Assembly: GCF_026340675.1 (NCBI RefSeq)
Contig: NZ_JAPEOX010000003.1
Location: forward strand, 1 to 64,000
DNA: 64,000 nucleotides
Direction: 5' to 3'
DNA from: Streptomyces sp. NBC_01264
GTDB taxonomy: Bacteria; Actinomycetota; Actinomycetes; Streptomycetales; Streptomycetaceae
Made by a program: the position numbers and the translations under genes
In this document: positions 1 through 9,387 of the stretch, piece by piece
Numbering within the stretch: the stretch's first letter is position 1
How the letters are laid out: every line of letters begins with the position of its first letter
Notes under the pieces: generated by a model
What the model was told of the DNA's origin: nothing
What the model saw: only the letters and a program-made list of their open reading frames with translations
Database searches by the model: none

Positions 1-191
1 TCACCGCTTCTCCGCTCGTCTCGCGGAGCTCGGCGGTGATCCTCGGGGCTCCGTAAGTGCCGTCCGATTCCTTGTGCACGGCCCGTATCCGGACGGTGAG
101 CCTCGCGTCGGCTGCCTGCCGGGCGGCCCGGCCCGTGGCTGTCCGGCGCCAGTAGTAGAAGCTCGAGCGGCTGACACCAAGGATGCTGCAG
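1..191 (-). pseudogene. IS3-family OrfB transposase, N-terminal fragment
   Basis: Read on the minus strand from about 191 to 1, one frame gives an IS3-family integrase start: LGVSRSSFYYWRR, then IRAVHKESDGTYGAPRIT, the usual helix-turn-helix and linker before the DDE core. The core lies off the left edge, and the upstream side is cut by the inverted repeat of the IS6-family element that begins at 192. It is a remnant of an element that continues outside the window, not a usable gene as seen here. Confidence 0.75.
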
Positions 192-743
192 GGCGTTGTC
201 AGGTTGAGTGGGGGTGTCGCTCGGTGGGATGATCATCTGTCTGGTCGGGGTTGCTGGAGGGGCTGCTCGTGGAGACGGTGTCGTACCGGGGTTTCCGCTT
301 CCCGCCGGAGATCATCAGCCACTGCGTGTGGCTGTACCACCGCTTCGGTCTGAGTCTGCGTGAGGTCGAGGAGCTGATGCTCGAGCGGGGCGTCGAGGTG
401 TCTTACGAGACGGTCCACCAGTGGACCCGCCGGTTCGGCCCCGCCTACGCCGGCGCGCTGCGCCGGCGCCGCCCGCAGCCGGGCGACAAATGGCACCTGG
501 ACGAGGTCTTCGTCAAGATCAACAAGGTGCAGAAGTACTTGTGGCGTGCCGTCGACCAGGACGGGAACGTCCTCGACATCCTGCTGCAGAACCGCCGCGA
601 CGAGGCCGCGGCCAGGCGTTTCCTCCGGAAACTGATGAAGAAGACCCGCTCGGTGCCCAGAGTGATCATCACCGACAAGCTCCGCTCCTACGGAGCCGCC
701 CACCGCATGGTGATGCCCTCGGTGGACCACCGCTCCCACAAGG

Positions 744-2600
744 GATCCTGCTGGCCAAATGTGGGGGGCAGTCAGGCCGTGAGGGTGAGGTCAAGTCTCG
801 CGAGGTGACTGGTGCGGGTGTGGTCGAGGGGTTGGTTGTTCCACCAGGCGTCGAGGCGGATGAGGTTGAGGGCGACGGCGGAGTAGACGTGTTCGAGGTG
901 GGTCTTCGCGAGGCCGCGATAGCGGGCCCTGCGGTTACCGGTGACGGCTGTGGCCTGGCGGATGGTGCCCTCGACGCCGGCGCGCAGGGCGTATGTGGTC
1001 TGCCAGTCGGCGTCCTGCTGGGCGGCGTGGTTCGTGTTGATCAGTTCCTGCAGGTCCCGTGGGCGCAGGGTGAGCTGGCGGCCCTGGCGTGTGGCGTCGG
1101 TGCATGCCGCTCTGACCGGGCAGGGGCCGCAGTCGGCCTCGTCGAAGCGGACCGCGATCCCTTCGCGGCCGTGTTGCCGGGCCGGGCTCCAGAACCTGCT
1201 GGTGGCGCCCTGGGGGCAGGTGGCTTGCTCGGCGTCCCAGTCGATGGTGAAGGCTTCGCGCTGGTAACCGGCGTTCTCCCGGTCCTGGCGGGAGGTGCCC
1301 GCCAGGAGCGGTGCGACCAGGGTGATCCCGAAGGCGGCCCGGGCCCCGGCGAGGAGTTCCGCGCTTGCGTAGCCGGAGTCGAGGTAGTGCTCGGCGGGCA
1401 GCAGGCCCCGGTCGGCGAGGGCCCGGTGGACGGGCTCGACCAGCTTCACATCGGGCACGGTCGCGTCCGTGGTCGCGACATGTGTGATCACGTTCGGGAT
1501 GTCCGGACGCGCCCGGCGTCCCGGCCGCGGGGTCCCTCCGCCGGGCCGGGGCCGCTGGCAGACCTCGCTGATGTGCAGTTTGTACCCGGTCCAGTGTAGG
1601 GCGTTCTTGGTGCCGTTGCGGGCGTCGAGGTCGTAGGGCGAGGCCAGGCGCAGTCTGCCGGGCGGGAGACCCTCCTTGTCCGCCTCCCGCCGCTTGACCA
1701 CCTCCCGCCCGTCGCCGCCGGTGGTGACCAGGTAGTTCTGCACAGTGATCCGGCGCAGGACCTGGACCGCGGGCAGCTCGCGCAGCCACAGGGGCGAGTG
1801 AGGGTTGTGGACCGCCCGCAGCAGGGCCACCGCGTCACGGCCGTAGTCCAGTACGAGTTCGTCCCGCTTGGCTTTGGAGCTGGCGGGACGCCAGCTCTCG
1901 TCGATGCGCCGCCCGTAGCGGCGGTTCCACCCACGGACGTCCACGGCCTGCGCCACCCAGTGCGGGGCCGCGGCGGACAGCGCCTCCAGCGCGGCCCGCA
2001 CCGACTCCCCGCACAGCTCGAGGCGGTTCAGGTCCCGCACCGCCGCCAGCACGTGGGTGGAGTCGGTCCGCTGCTTACCCCCAGCCTTGACCAGGCCCTT
2101 GCCCTTCAATGCCGCCAGCAGCAGATCCAGTACCCGCTCCTCCAGGCCGTGCTCGACCACCCGGGTGCGGAACTCCGAGAGCACCGAGGCATCGAAGCCG
2201 ACGTCCTCCAACTCCAGGCCAAGGCAGTACTTCCACGACAGGTCGAACCGGACCCGGTGGGCGGCGGCGCGGTCGGTCAGGTTCTCCGCCATCTGCAGCA
2301 CCGTCACCATCGCCAGCCGCCCCGGCGACCAGCCCCGCCGGCCCCGCAGACCGAACGCCCCGGCGAACTCGGCATCCGCGAACAGCCCGCCCAGCTCATC
2401 CCGCACCCGCATAGCCAACGGCGGCGCCCCACGACCAGCCACCGCCCGCGCGACCCGCACCGTCACCTCAGGGACCTCGGGCCACTGCTCCGGCAGCAAC
2501 GACATGACTCCCACCCCACCAGCCGGGAACGACAGAACCGGCCACCACCATGCCAACCGCCCGCCCTCACCGCAGGACACGACATTTGGCCAGCAGGATC
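744..2600 (-). mobile_element. IS1182-family insertion sequence
   Basis: The ends are inverted copies of GATCCTGCTGGCCAAATGT (744-762 and 2582-2600). They are flanked by the direct repeat CACAAGG (737-743 and 2601-2607), read as the target-site duplication. The element carries one transposase gene on the minus strand and lies inside the IS6 transposase gene. Boundaries are exact to within one base because GG dinucleotides adjoin the repeat. Confidence 0.85.
772..2505 (-). CDS. IS1182-family DDE transposase
   Basis: A 577-residue transposase. Residues 1-100 (MSLLPEQWPEVPEVTVRVA, then FGLRGRRGWSPGRLAMVTVL and WKYCLGLEL) form the DUF772-like N-terminal domain. The DDE core follows with KQRTDSTHVLAAVRDLNRL (first aspartate) and later HYLDSGYASAELL, with a C-terminal GVEGTIRQATAVTGNRRARY segment holding the expected glutamate. 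The ATG at 2505 is chosen over one 25 codons upstream because homology-like sequence starts there and the upstream one falls near the element edge. The frame is intact, so this copy could be active. Confidence 0.85.
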   Translation of the reverse strand: MSLLPEQWPEVPEVTVRVARAVAGRGAPPLAMRVRDELGGLFADAEFAGAFGLRGRRGWSPGRLAMVTVLQMAENLTDRAAAHRVRFDLSWKYCLGLELEDVGFDASVLSEFRTRVVEHGLEERVLDLLLAALKGKGLVKAGGKQRTDSTHVLAAVRDLNRLELCGESVRAALEALSAAAPHWVAQAVDVRGWNRRYGRRIDESWRPASSKAKRDELVLDYGRDAVALLRAVHNPHSPLWLRELPAVQVLRRITVQNYLVTTGGDGREVVKRREADKEGLPPGRLRLASPYDLDARNGTKNALHWTGYKLHISEVCQRPRPGGGTPRPGRRARPDIPNVITHVATTDATVPDVKLVEPVHRALADRGLLPAEHYLDSGYASAELLAGARAAFGITLVAPLLAGTSRQDRENAGYQREAFTIDWDAEQATCPQGATSRFWSPARQHGREGIAVRFDEADCGPCPVRAACTDATRQGRQLTLRPRDLQELINTNHAAQQDADWQTTYALRAGVEGTIRQATAVTGNRRARYRGLAKTHLEHVYSAVALNLIRLDAWWNNQPLDHTRTSHLARLDLTLTA

Positions 2601-3036
2601 CACAAGGGACTCAACAACCGGGCCGAGAACTCACATCAGCCGACGAGGCAGCGGGAACGCGCGATGAAGGGGTTCCGTTCCGTCGGCGCAGCCCAACGGT
2701 TCCTGGCCGCGTTCAGCGGCATCTCACCCCACTTCAGACCCCGACGCCACCTCCTCACCGCCACCGGCTACCGCACCGAAATGATCACCCGCTTCGCCAT
2801 CTGGGACCAGATCACCGCCACCGCAGGCCTGCCCGCGGCCACCTGAAACAGACACCACTACCACGGCCAGACACGTCCCGAACCAGAAGATGCCCCCGAG
2901 AATCACTCAACCTGACAACGCCTTGCTGAGCCCTCGGGTGCTGATTGTGTAGATCCGCTGCCAGAGCGTCGGCCCGTGCGCACGGTCAGCCGCGCGGAGG
3001 CCCGGCCGGGTCGTACGTGGGTCGGGGCCGGGTCGG

Positions 3037-4071
3037 TTAGGGCTGGCGCATGCAGAGGGTGCCCCAGTGCCAGCCGGCGCCGATGCCGCACAGGATGTAG
3101 GTGTCTCCGGGGCGTAGTCCGCCGGCTGAGGCGGTTTCGTGGAGGGCGGTGAACAGGCCGGCTGCCCCGGTGTTGCCGAGCCGGTCGAGGGTGATGGGCG
3201 CGCGGTCGGCCGGGATGTCCAGGCGGCGGAGCGTCTCGGTCAGGATGTTGATGTTCGCCTGGTGGAAGAAGTAGTGGTCGATCTCGGTGGGCAGCAGGCC
3301 CGCCCGGCGGGTCGCGCCGGTGATGCTTTGCGGAAGGCGCGTGGTTGCCGTGTCCCACACGGCGGGTCCGTCCATGGAGACGTACTGCTTTCCCAAGGCG
3401 AGGGTCTCGGCGGTGGTGGGCAGGCGCGAGCCGCCCCCGGGGATCTGGACGGCGTACGAGAGCTGCGAGCCGATGTCGTACGAGAGCAGTCCGGCCCCCG
3501 GAGTTTCGGCGCTCGTCAGGATGGCCGCGGCCGCGGCGTCCCCGAAGAAGACTCCCCCGGTGCGGTCGGTGGGGCGGATGACGCGGGAGGCGCAGTCCGC
3601 TCCGATGACCAGGACGGTGGTGATCGAGGGATTCTGCAGGAGGTGGGCCGCTTGCAGTACGGCGTGGATGCCTGACGCGCAGGCGGCCTGGGCGACGTCC
3701 ATGGCCAGCGCTCTGGTGGCGCCGAGCGCGTTCTTCACGATGACGGAGGTGGAGGGGAGTGGCTGGTCGGCGGTGTAGCTGGCGACGATGACCGCGTCCA
3801 GCTCCGAGGGGTCGAGCCGGGCGGCCTCCAGTGCGGGCCGGGCCGCGGCCACGCACATGTCGGAGGTGGCCAGTTCGGGTGCCAGCCGGCGGCGCTCCCG
3901 GATCCCGGTGCGGGTCGTGATCCACTCCTGGCTCGTCCGCAGGTTCCGGGTTAGCTCCTCGTTGGTCACGATCGCCGGGGGCAGGTGCAGGCCGGTGCCC
4001 GCGACGCCGAACGGGACCGGCAGGCCGTCACCGGTGTGCGTGTGGGCGGCCTGCTCGTACGTCATGGTCAT
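3037..4071 (-). CDS. beta-ketoacyl-ACP synthase III-like enzyme
   Basis: A 344-residue FabH-fold protein, normal for the family. The condensing triad is visible: Cys131 in AQAACASG, His270 in YFFHQANINIL and Asn300 in LDRLGNTGAAG. FabH-type enzymes condense a short acyl-CoA with malonyl-ACP; relatives in secondary metabolism act as acyl- or O-acyltransferases. The substrate cannot be read from sequence. The ATG at 4071 overlaps the TGA of the upstream ThiF gene (ATGA), implying translational coupling in an operon with that gene and the EF-hand gene. It is not part of a full fatty-acid operon here, so a specialised role is more likely than housekeeping fabH. Confidence 0.85.
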   Translation of the reverse strand: MTMTYEQAAHTHTGDGLPVPFGVAGTGLHLPPAIVTNEELTRNLRTSQEWITTRTGIRERRRLAPELATSDMCVAAARPALEAARLDPSELDAVIVASYTADQPLPSTSVIVKNALGATRALAMDVAQAACASGIHAVLQAAHLLQNPSITTVLVIGADCASRVIRPTDRTGGVFFGDAAAAAILTSAETPGAGLLSYDIGSQLSYAVQIPGGGSRLPTTAETLALGKQYVSMDGPAVWDTATTRLPQSITGATRRAGLLPTEIDHYFFHQANINILTETLRRLDIPADRAPITLDRLGNTGAAGLFTALHETASAGGLRPGDTYILCGIGAGWHWGTLCMRQP

Positions 4072-5952
4072 GCGAGGGTGCTCCGGTCGGCAGAGGTGAG
4101 GGCTTCGAGGTCGGTGTAGAAGCGACCCGAGGGCCGGGGCAGACCGAGCAGGATGCGGCGGACGGCTTCCGCCGTCAGGGCCCCGCCGAGTGCGACACCC
4201 GAGGCGAGCTGCGGCCAACTGCTGAGCGTGGTGCCGATCTGGGGTACCGCGGCGGCCAGTTCCGGGCTGATGCGTGTGCGGTCGACCATCGTGAGGATCA
4301 CCTCGACCGACTCCTCGAAGGTCAGGCCGATCAGGTCCGCGGAGGTGGTGGCGCCCAGGCGCCCGTGAAGGAGGGGCCGGTCGGGTTCGAGGTCGAAGCG
4401 TTCGACGTCCAGCAGGCCCCGGTCGTTCGCGTCCATCACAACCGCAATGCCCAGCGCGCGGGCGTGCTCGCGGGCGGCGAGCTTCACGTAGGGGGTGTCG
4501 CATTCTTCGACGAGGAGGTCGATGGGGCCCGCACCACCGGTGAAGAATTCCTCCATCGTCTCGTTGGTCAGTCCTCCGGGGTGGATCTCGATGTCTAGCC
4601 ACGGGTCGATCTCCAGCATCTGCCGGGCCGCGATCACACACTTATTCAGGCCCAGGTGGTGCACTCCCGCACGCAGCCGGTTCAGGTTGGAGACACTGAG
4701 AGTGTCGAAGTCGGCGAGTTTGAAAGCGCCGCCGATGCCCTCCATCGCGAAGGTCAAGGCAGCGCTGCTGCCGACCGAAAGGCCGATGATGCCCACCCTG
4801 CATCCCAACAGGCGGCGCTGCTCAGGCCGTTCGATCCGGCCCCGGTTGCGGTCGGTGCGCACCAAGCGGAACTCCTCCCGGGGCAGCAGGTGGATTAGCC
4901 GTCCCGACCACGGGTACCAGACCCAGGTTCCGTAGTCGTGCGGCGCGGTGCCGCCGAGCTGCCCCGCGACCGCCCGCGCCACGGCCTGCAGTGAGGAGCG
5001 CAGCGCCGGTTCCCGGCTGGTGACCAGTTCCACCAGCTGTTCGTCGATGGTGTCCATGACCTCCCGGACCGCACCGGAGGCGAGGAGGGCCTCGCGGGCC
5101 CGCCTGTCGTCCGCGCGCGCCAGGTCGTACAGCACCGGCTGCCAGCAGGCCTCCGCCCCGGTGGCGGTGGCGGTGACCGTAGCGGTGGCCGCGGTGCTGT
5201 ACGCGGGGGCACTCACCGCGGGGGCCTCGGAGGCCTTGGCCGCCGCCCGGCCCGGCTCGTCGAGTACGGCGTCCCGTACCGGGATGGTGGCGGCGGGGAA
5301 GGCGTCCTCCAGCTGCTCGACGAGGCCGCTGTACTCGCCGGCCGGGGTTGCGGCCTGGTACAGCATGATCAGTACGTCCTCGGTGTACCGCTCGACGTAC
5401 CGGCGCGTTCCCGGTACGGCACGGAATCCGAACCGCTCGTGGAAACGGTCCTGCCCGTCGGCCGTTCCGGAGGTGCCGATCATCGCCTTGGCCCCCCAGG
5501 CAGCGTGCCGCGGCCATGGCGAAGGCGTTGAGGTGGATCCCCAGACCCAGCTTGCGGGCTTGGTGCTCGACGACGAGCCGGCTGTGCTCGAACGTTTCTC
5601 CTACGCCGAGGCCGTGCTCCCGCAGCACCTCCTCGTACCGGTCCGCCCCCAGATAGGCCCGGGTCTGGAACAGCTCGCCCGTCTCGGGCGTGGAGAGCCG
5701 TACGTAGCCCAGCGGCGGGCCGTCCGGCGTGCGGCGGCCGACGAAGTGCCAGGCTTCGAAATCGAGTTCCTGGTCATCGGCGTACGCGCCGTCGGCCGAC
5801 CGGAAGCCGGGGCGACGGCCATGATCGAACAGAATCCTCGCCCGGAGTTCCCGGATCCGGCCGACCAGCCCGACCGCCTCCGGATCCCCGGGGCCGACGC
5901 GGAACGCGGAGACGTGCCAGGGCGTCTCCACGGCCCTGTAAACCTGCTGCAC
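4068..5952 (-). pseudogene. acyltransferase-ThiF fusion (Rv1355c-like), frameshifted
   Basis: Two overlapping frames together make one protein of about 625 residues. The first (from GTG 5952, with GAGGAGG upstream) gives a GNAT-type domain of the FeeM/autoinducer-synthase-like class: WHFVGRR, LGYVRLSTPETGELF, FEHSRLVVEHQARKLGLG. The second (to 4068) carries a long linker and a ThiF/E1-like adenylation fold, GIIGLSVGSSAA and ADFDTLSVSNLNR. They join at a run of six C at 5492-5497, where one extra base explains the shift. The layout recalls mycobacterial Rv1355c (MoeY-annotated). It may be a true pseudogene, a sequencing error in the homopolymer, or two genes. Confidence 0.65.
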
Positions 5953-6022
5953 TGAGAACCGTCCTCCTCTTCGACTTTGACTCGCGGGTGACTCCGCCGT
6001 GCTGCTGCGCCCGGAGACCGGG

Positions 6023-6577
6023 TCAGAAGGGCCCGTACAGCCAGTTGCCGGGGGCCTCGGGGTCCTCGCTGGTGAAGAACTCCACGACGGCGGCGTCGAT
6101 CTCGGCCGGGTCCAGGGTTCCGTCGCCGTCGCGGTCGAGCCTGCGGAACGACTCCTCCATCTGCTGCGCGGGCAGACCGCCGATCGCCTGGTTCAGCCGC
6201 TGGTATTCCTCAAGGTCGATGAGCCCGTTCCCGTCGGTGTCGCACAGGGAGAGCCAGGCACACGCCCCTTCGTGCAGGGTCTCCAGCAGGGTGACCGGGC
6301 TGACGCTCACCGAGCGCCGGATGCCCAGCTCGAAAGCCTCGACGTCAAGGCGGCCGGCGCCGGCAACGGTGGGCGCAAGGTGGTCCTGCCACAGCTCGTG
6401 GAGGGTGCTGCGCAGCGTGCCGATGCGGGCCGCCTGGCCGGGAAAGACCGCGTCCATCCGGTCGGCAACGGCGGTGAGGTCGTCCGCGCAGAGGAAGCCA
6501 TCTCGGTCGGCGTCGAGCAGCGCGAACATGGAGCGCATCTTGCGGGTCAGTACCGGGATGACGGCGGTATCGGGCAC
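6023..6577 (-). CDS. EF-hand calcium-binding protein
   Basis: A 184-residue acidic protein with three canonical EF-hand loops: DADRDGFLCADD (residues 22-33), DTDGNGLIDLEE (113-124) and DRDGDGTLDPAE (148-159). A fourth site near residues 69-80 has lost its ligands, giving the calerythrin/CalD-like four-helix-pair layout known from actinomycetes. There is no signal peptide, so it is cytoplasmic. The GTG at 6577 is chosen because AGGAGGA lies seven bases upstream. It is first in a probable operon with the acyltransferase-ThiF gene (70 bp downstream) and the ketosynthase III gene, suggesting a calcium sensor or buffer tied to that pathway; that link is inference. Confidence 0.88.
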   Translation of the reverse strand: MPDTAVIPVLTRKMRSMFALLDADRDGFLCADDLTAVADRMDAVFPGQAARIGTLRSTLHELWQDHLAPTVAGAGRLDVEAFELGIRRSVSVSPVTLLETLHEGACAWLSLCDTDGNGLIDLEEYQRLNQAIGGLPAQQMEESFRRLDRDGDGTLDPAEIDAAVVEFFTSEDPEAPGNWLYGPF

Positions 6578-7096
6578 GGAGTCCTCCTGCTCACGTCGGC
6601 GACCGATGATCACGGTCGTGCGCCCCATCCTTTGCGCGGGTGATCACCCGAAGCGTCATAGGCCACCCGAACGGACGCGGGGAACAGACATCCAGGAGTC
6701 AACGAAGCCGATCGACTCACCACCCATTCGAGGGCGATTCCCGACCGATCGCGCGCCCCCGGATACCGCAGTCCCCCGGCCCTGCGCACCCACCAGCCTC
6801 ACCAACTCCGCTGTTCACCACGTGATTTCCGTACCACGGCGGGCAGCCGCAGGAGCCGCCGGATCCTTTCCGCACAGTGAACGGGCACGCGAACCGGCGC
6901 GCACATCACCGTGCGCGCCGGTTCGCGGGGAATCCAGGCAGTCCTGGCCGTTCAGAGGGCGCCGAATCGTCACTTCGCCCGCGCGCCCCTCCACTGCCAC
7001 CCCCCAATCGGAGGCCACACCTCCCAAGAGGCCAACTTCTCGGCCAGTACCCGCTCCGGAAGGACCCGAGTCTGGCCGCCAGGCACTTGCCTGCAT
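6578..7096. other. non-coding stretch upstream of the EF-hand operon
   Basis: About 520 bases between the EF-hand gene and the next IS6 element. Open frames exist but none has a convincing start or recognisable product. It presumably holds the promoter of the leftward operon. No clear repeat, RNA gene or terminator was seen. Confidence 0.4.
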
Positions 7097-7962
7097 GGCT
7101 CTGTCACGTTGTCGGGGCAGGGTGAGATGATCTTCGGGTTGTCCGTCTGGTGAGGGGCTGGGGTTCGTGTCGTCTGTGGTGCCGTCGTACAAGAACCACC
7201 GGTACCCGGTCGAGATCATCGCGCACTGTGTGTGGCTGTACTTCCGCTTCCCGCTCTCCTTCCGTGAGGTGGAGGAGATGATGCTCGAGCGGGGCGTGAT
7301 CGTCTTTTACGAGACCGTCCGCCGCTGGTGTCTGAAGTTCGGTCAGGCCTACGCCAACGCTCTGCGCCGGCGCCGCCCGCAGCCCGGCGACAAGTGGCAC
7401 CTCGACGAGGTCTTCATCAAGATCAACGGGGCGTGGAAGTACTTGTGGCGGGCCGTCGACCAGAACGGGAACGTCCTGGACATCCTGGTCCAGAACCGTC
7501 GTGACAAGGCTGCGGCCAGGCGTTTCTTCCGCCGGCTCCTGACCACGACCAGGCGAGTGCCCCGGGTGGTCGTCACCGACAAGCTGCGCTCCTACGGGGC
7601 CGCGCACCGTGAGGTGATGCCCTCGGTCGAGCACCGTTCGCACAAGGGCTTGAACAACCGGGCGGAGAACTCCCACCAGCCCACCCGTCAGCGTGAACGA
7701 GCGATGAAAGGCTTCCGCAGCGTCGGCGGGGCGCAACGCTTCCTCTCCGCGTTCACCGGGATCTCACCCGACTTCCGCCCCCACCGCCACCTCATGACCG
7801 CCAGACGCCACCGCTTCGAGATGACCATCCGCTTCGCCGTCTGGAACCAGATCACCGGCACCACCGGCATGCCCGCCACAGCCTGAGCAGCGGGCCGCCG
7901 ACGGCCCCCGCACGGCCTGACGCGCAATCAAACGATCACACCACCAACAACGTGACAGCACC
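7097..7962 (+). mobile_element. IS6-family element, intact (main subtype)
   Basis: The ends are GGCTCTGTCACGTTGTCGG at 7097 and an inverted near-copy ending at 7962. It encloses one intact transposase gene. The eight bases on each side do not match, so the usual 8-bp duplication is missing. Its right end abuts a truncated IS6 copy (7963-8081), which suggests an adjacent deletion typical of IS6 replicative transposition. Confidence 0.85.
7167..7886 (+). CDS. IS6-family transposase, intact
   Basis: A 239-residue protein of normal IS6/IS26 length. The N-terminus MSSVVPSYKNHRYPVEII is followed by an HTH (FREVEEMMLERGVIV) and a DDE core with Asp80 in KWHLDEVFIKI, Asp138 in VVVTDKLRSYG and Glu167 in NNRAENSHQPTRQRE. 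It catalyses replicative, cointegrate-forming transposition. The GTG at 7167 is followed by the MSSVVPSY start conserved in all related copies here. No lesion is visible, so this copy may supply transposase acting on the many defective copies. Confidence 0.92.
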   Translation: MSSVVPSYKNHRYPVEIIAHCVWLYFRFPLSFREVEEMMLERGVIVFYETVRRWCLKFGQAYANALRRRRPQPGDKWHLDEVFIKINGAWKYLWRAVDQNGNVLDILVQNRRDKAAARRFFRRLLTTTRRVPRVVVTDKLRSYGAAHREVMPSVEHRSHKGLNNRAENSHQPTRQRERAMKGFRSVGGAQRFLSAFTGISPDFRPHRHLMTARRHRFEMTIRFAVWNQITGTTGMPATA

Positions 7963-8081
7963 TCTCGGCCGGGTAGCGGTGATTCTTGTACGACGGCACC
8001 ACAGACGACACGAGCCCCACCCCACCCCGGAAGACCCCAACCCGAAGATCATCCCAGACGCCCGGACAACGTGACAGCACC
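7963..8081 (-). pseudogene. IS6 element, 5' end fragment
   Basis: The minus strand reads from an IS6 terminal repeat (outer end about 8081) through the transposase start SSVVPSYKNHRYPAE, then stops at the end of the intact IS6 copy. The rest of the gene is gone. It is the stub left when the intact copy jumped into it, or when the DNA between them was deleted. Confidence 0.8.
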
Positions 8082-8158
8082 CATCCATGGGCGAGCCTAT
8101 GCGCGACGAGCGTGGCCGAGCGGGGTGGGGCTACGAAGAACGGCAGGTCAGCCCGCAC

Positions 8159-9169
8159 TCACCACCACAGGACGATGTACCCGGCGCCGCCCGTGCTGCC
8201 GGCGTCGCCTCCCTGGTCTCCGCCGCTCCCGCCGTCGCCGCCGGTGGCCCGGCCCGGTGGTAGGGCGATGATGCCTTGCGGGGCGGGTTCGCCGCCTTGT
8301 CCGCCGGGGCCTCCCGAAATCTCGGTGCCCGACTGGCCGTCTCCGCCGGTGGGGCCGGTGCGGGTCACCCCGTCGCCTTGGCACATCGCCGTGCCGCCGG
8401 TGCCCCCGTCACCCGGGATGGGGGGAGTTCCTGGTGCGCCCGGCTGCCCGCCCTCAGCGTCCACGAGGGCGGTGGCATCGGGCGCAGTCAGCGTCGTGTC
8501 CCCGCCCTCGTCACCGCCATCGCCCGACTCTCCGGCAGCGCCGGCTCCGCCGCCGCTGCCGCCGCCCCCCACGCCGACCGTGTAGGTGCTGCCCGGGCTG
8601 ACCGACACGACGCACCAGGCCAGACCGCCGGCGCCGCCCCCGCCCGCGCCGGCCCCCGGCCTGATGTCGCCCATGGTGACAGCGCCCGCCCCGCCGCCGC
8701 CCCCGCCACCGGCCCCCCATGCCTGGACATGGACGGAGGTGACGCCCGCGGGCGGGACGAACGTACCGTCAGCGAGGAACGCACGCAGTCCGTGGTGACC
8801 GGCGGGCCCCGGCGGGCCGGCGGGCCCCATCGGACCGATGGGCCCGGGAGGCCCGGGAGGCCCGGGAGGCCCGGGAGGCCCGGCGGGGCCGGTCGGCCCC
8901 TTCTTGCACGGGTGGTGGGCAGACGTCCCGGCCGGTCCGAAGGCACCTTCTCGATCAGGCCGGTTCTTGCCCTTCTCACATGTGTCACCGACAGAAGCAC
9001 CCACCGCGGTCACGCCCGCCGGGGCCGCCACGACGCGTGCCGTGGCAAGCGCCGGGTCGGCCAGACATGAAAGGACGAGCACCGTGGACGCCATCGCGCC
9101 TCCGGCAACCCACCTCCCCCGCCTGGACGGCGGGCCGTGCACGGGGCTGCACCCGGACTCGACACTCAT
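8159..9169 (-). CDS. secreted collagen-like glycine-rich protein
   Basis: A 336-residue exported protein. An N-terminal signal (RRGRWVAGGAMASTVLVLS, cleavage near ALATA) precedes a Cys-containing spacer, then a collagen-like run of Gly-X-Y triplets at residues 91-124 (GPTGPAGPPGPPGPPG, then GPIGPMGPAG). After VTSVHVQAWGAGGGGGGGAG the C-terminal 190 residues are extremely Gly-rich, ending GGAGYIVLWW like phage-tail-type glycine-rich domains. AAGGAAG sits just upstream of the ATG at 9169. A surface or matrix role is likely; no enzymatic residues were seen. It stands alone between IS debris and a Tn3-type remnant. Confidence 0.8.
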   Translation of the reverse strand: MSVESGCSPVHGPPSRRGRWVAGGAMASTVLVLSCLADPALATARVVAAPAGVTAVGASVGDTCEKGKNRPDREGAFGPAGTSAHHPCKKGPTGPAGPPGPPGPPGPPGPIGPMGPAGPPGPAGHHGLRAFLADGTFVPPAGVTSVHVQAWGAGGGGGGGAGAVTMGDIRPGAGAGGGGAGGLAWCVVSVSPGSTYTVGVGGGGSGGGAGAAGESGDGGDEGGDTTLTAPDATALVDAEGGQPGAPGTPPIPGDGGTGGTAMCQGDGVTRTGPTGGDGQSGTEISGGPGGQGGEPAPQGIIALPPGRATGGDGGSGGDQGGDAGSTGGAGYIVLWW

Positions 9170-9387
9170 CTGGGGACTTCCTTCTCTTCAGGGGTTCTAA
9201 GGCACTCCAGTCAGAGCGAGCTTGCCCCAGGACGGGGGGCACGCGACGGCACCGCCCCTGGACGCGCTCGTGATATCAACGCATTGGCGCATCGGACGAG
9301 CCAGCGGCCGTTGGCGTCGTCGGCCGGTACGAACCCACCCGCCCTCACTTTCGACCGCGGGCGATTCTTGCCCGGCGAGACCGCTGA

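Larger units (their letters stand above)
269..2846 (+). pseudogene. IS6-family transposase split by an IS1182 element
   Basis: The 5' part (269-743) encodes the IS6-type HTH and two catalytic aspartates, WHLDEVFVKI and VIITDKLRSY. The 3' part (2601-2846) resumes with HKGLNNRAENSHQPTRQ, which contains the catalytic glutamate. Between them sits a complete IS1182-like element. The GTG at 269 is preferred because GGAGGGG lies six bases upstream; an in-frame TTG at 251 has no such site. Deleting 744-2600 plus one CACAAGG repeat restores a continuous reading frame, so the insertion is probably recent, and the gene is inactive while the insert remains. Confidence 0.8.
192..2922 (+). mobile_element. 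IS6-family element (divergent subtype) interrupted by IS1182
   Basis: Matching 19-bp terminal repeats, GGCGTTGTCAGGTTGAGTG, occur at 192-210 and in inverse form at 2904-2922. Removing the nested IS1182 element (744-2600) and one copy of its 7-bp duplication leaves about 870 bp, a normal IS6 length. Its ends and transposase differ from the commoner IS6 copies in this window, which end in GGTGCTGTCACGTTGTCGG, so it belongs to a separate lineage. Confidence 0.8.
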
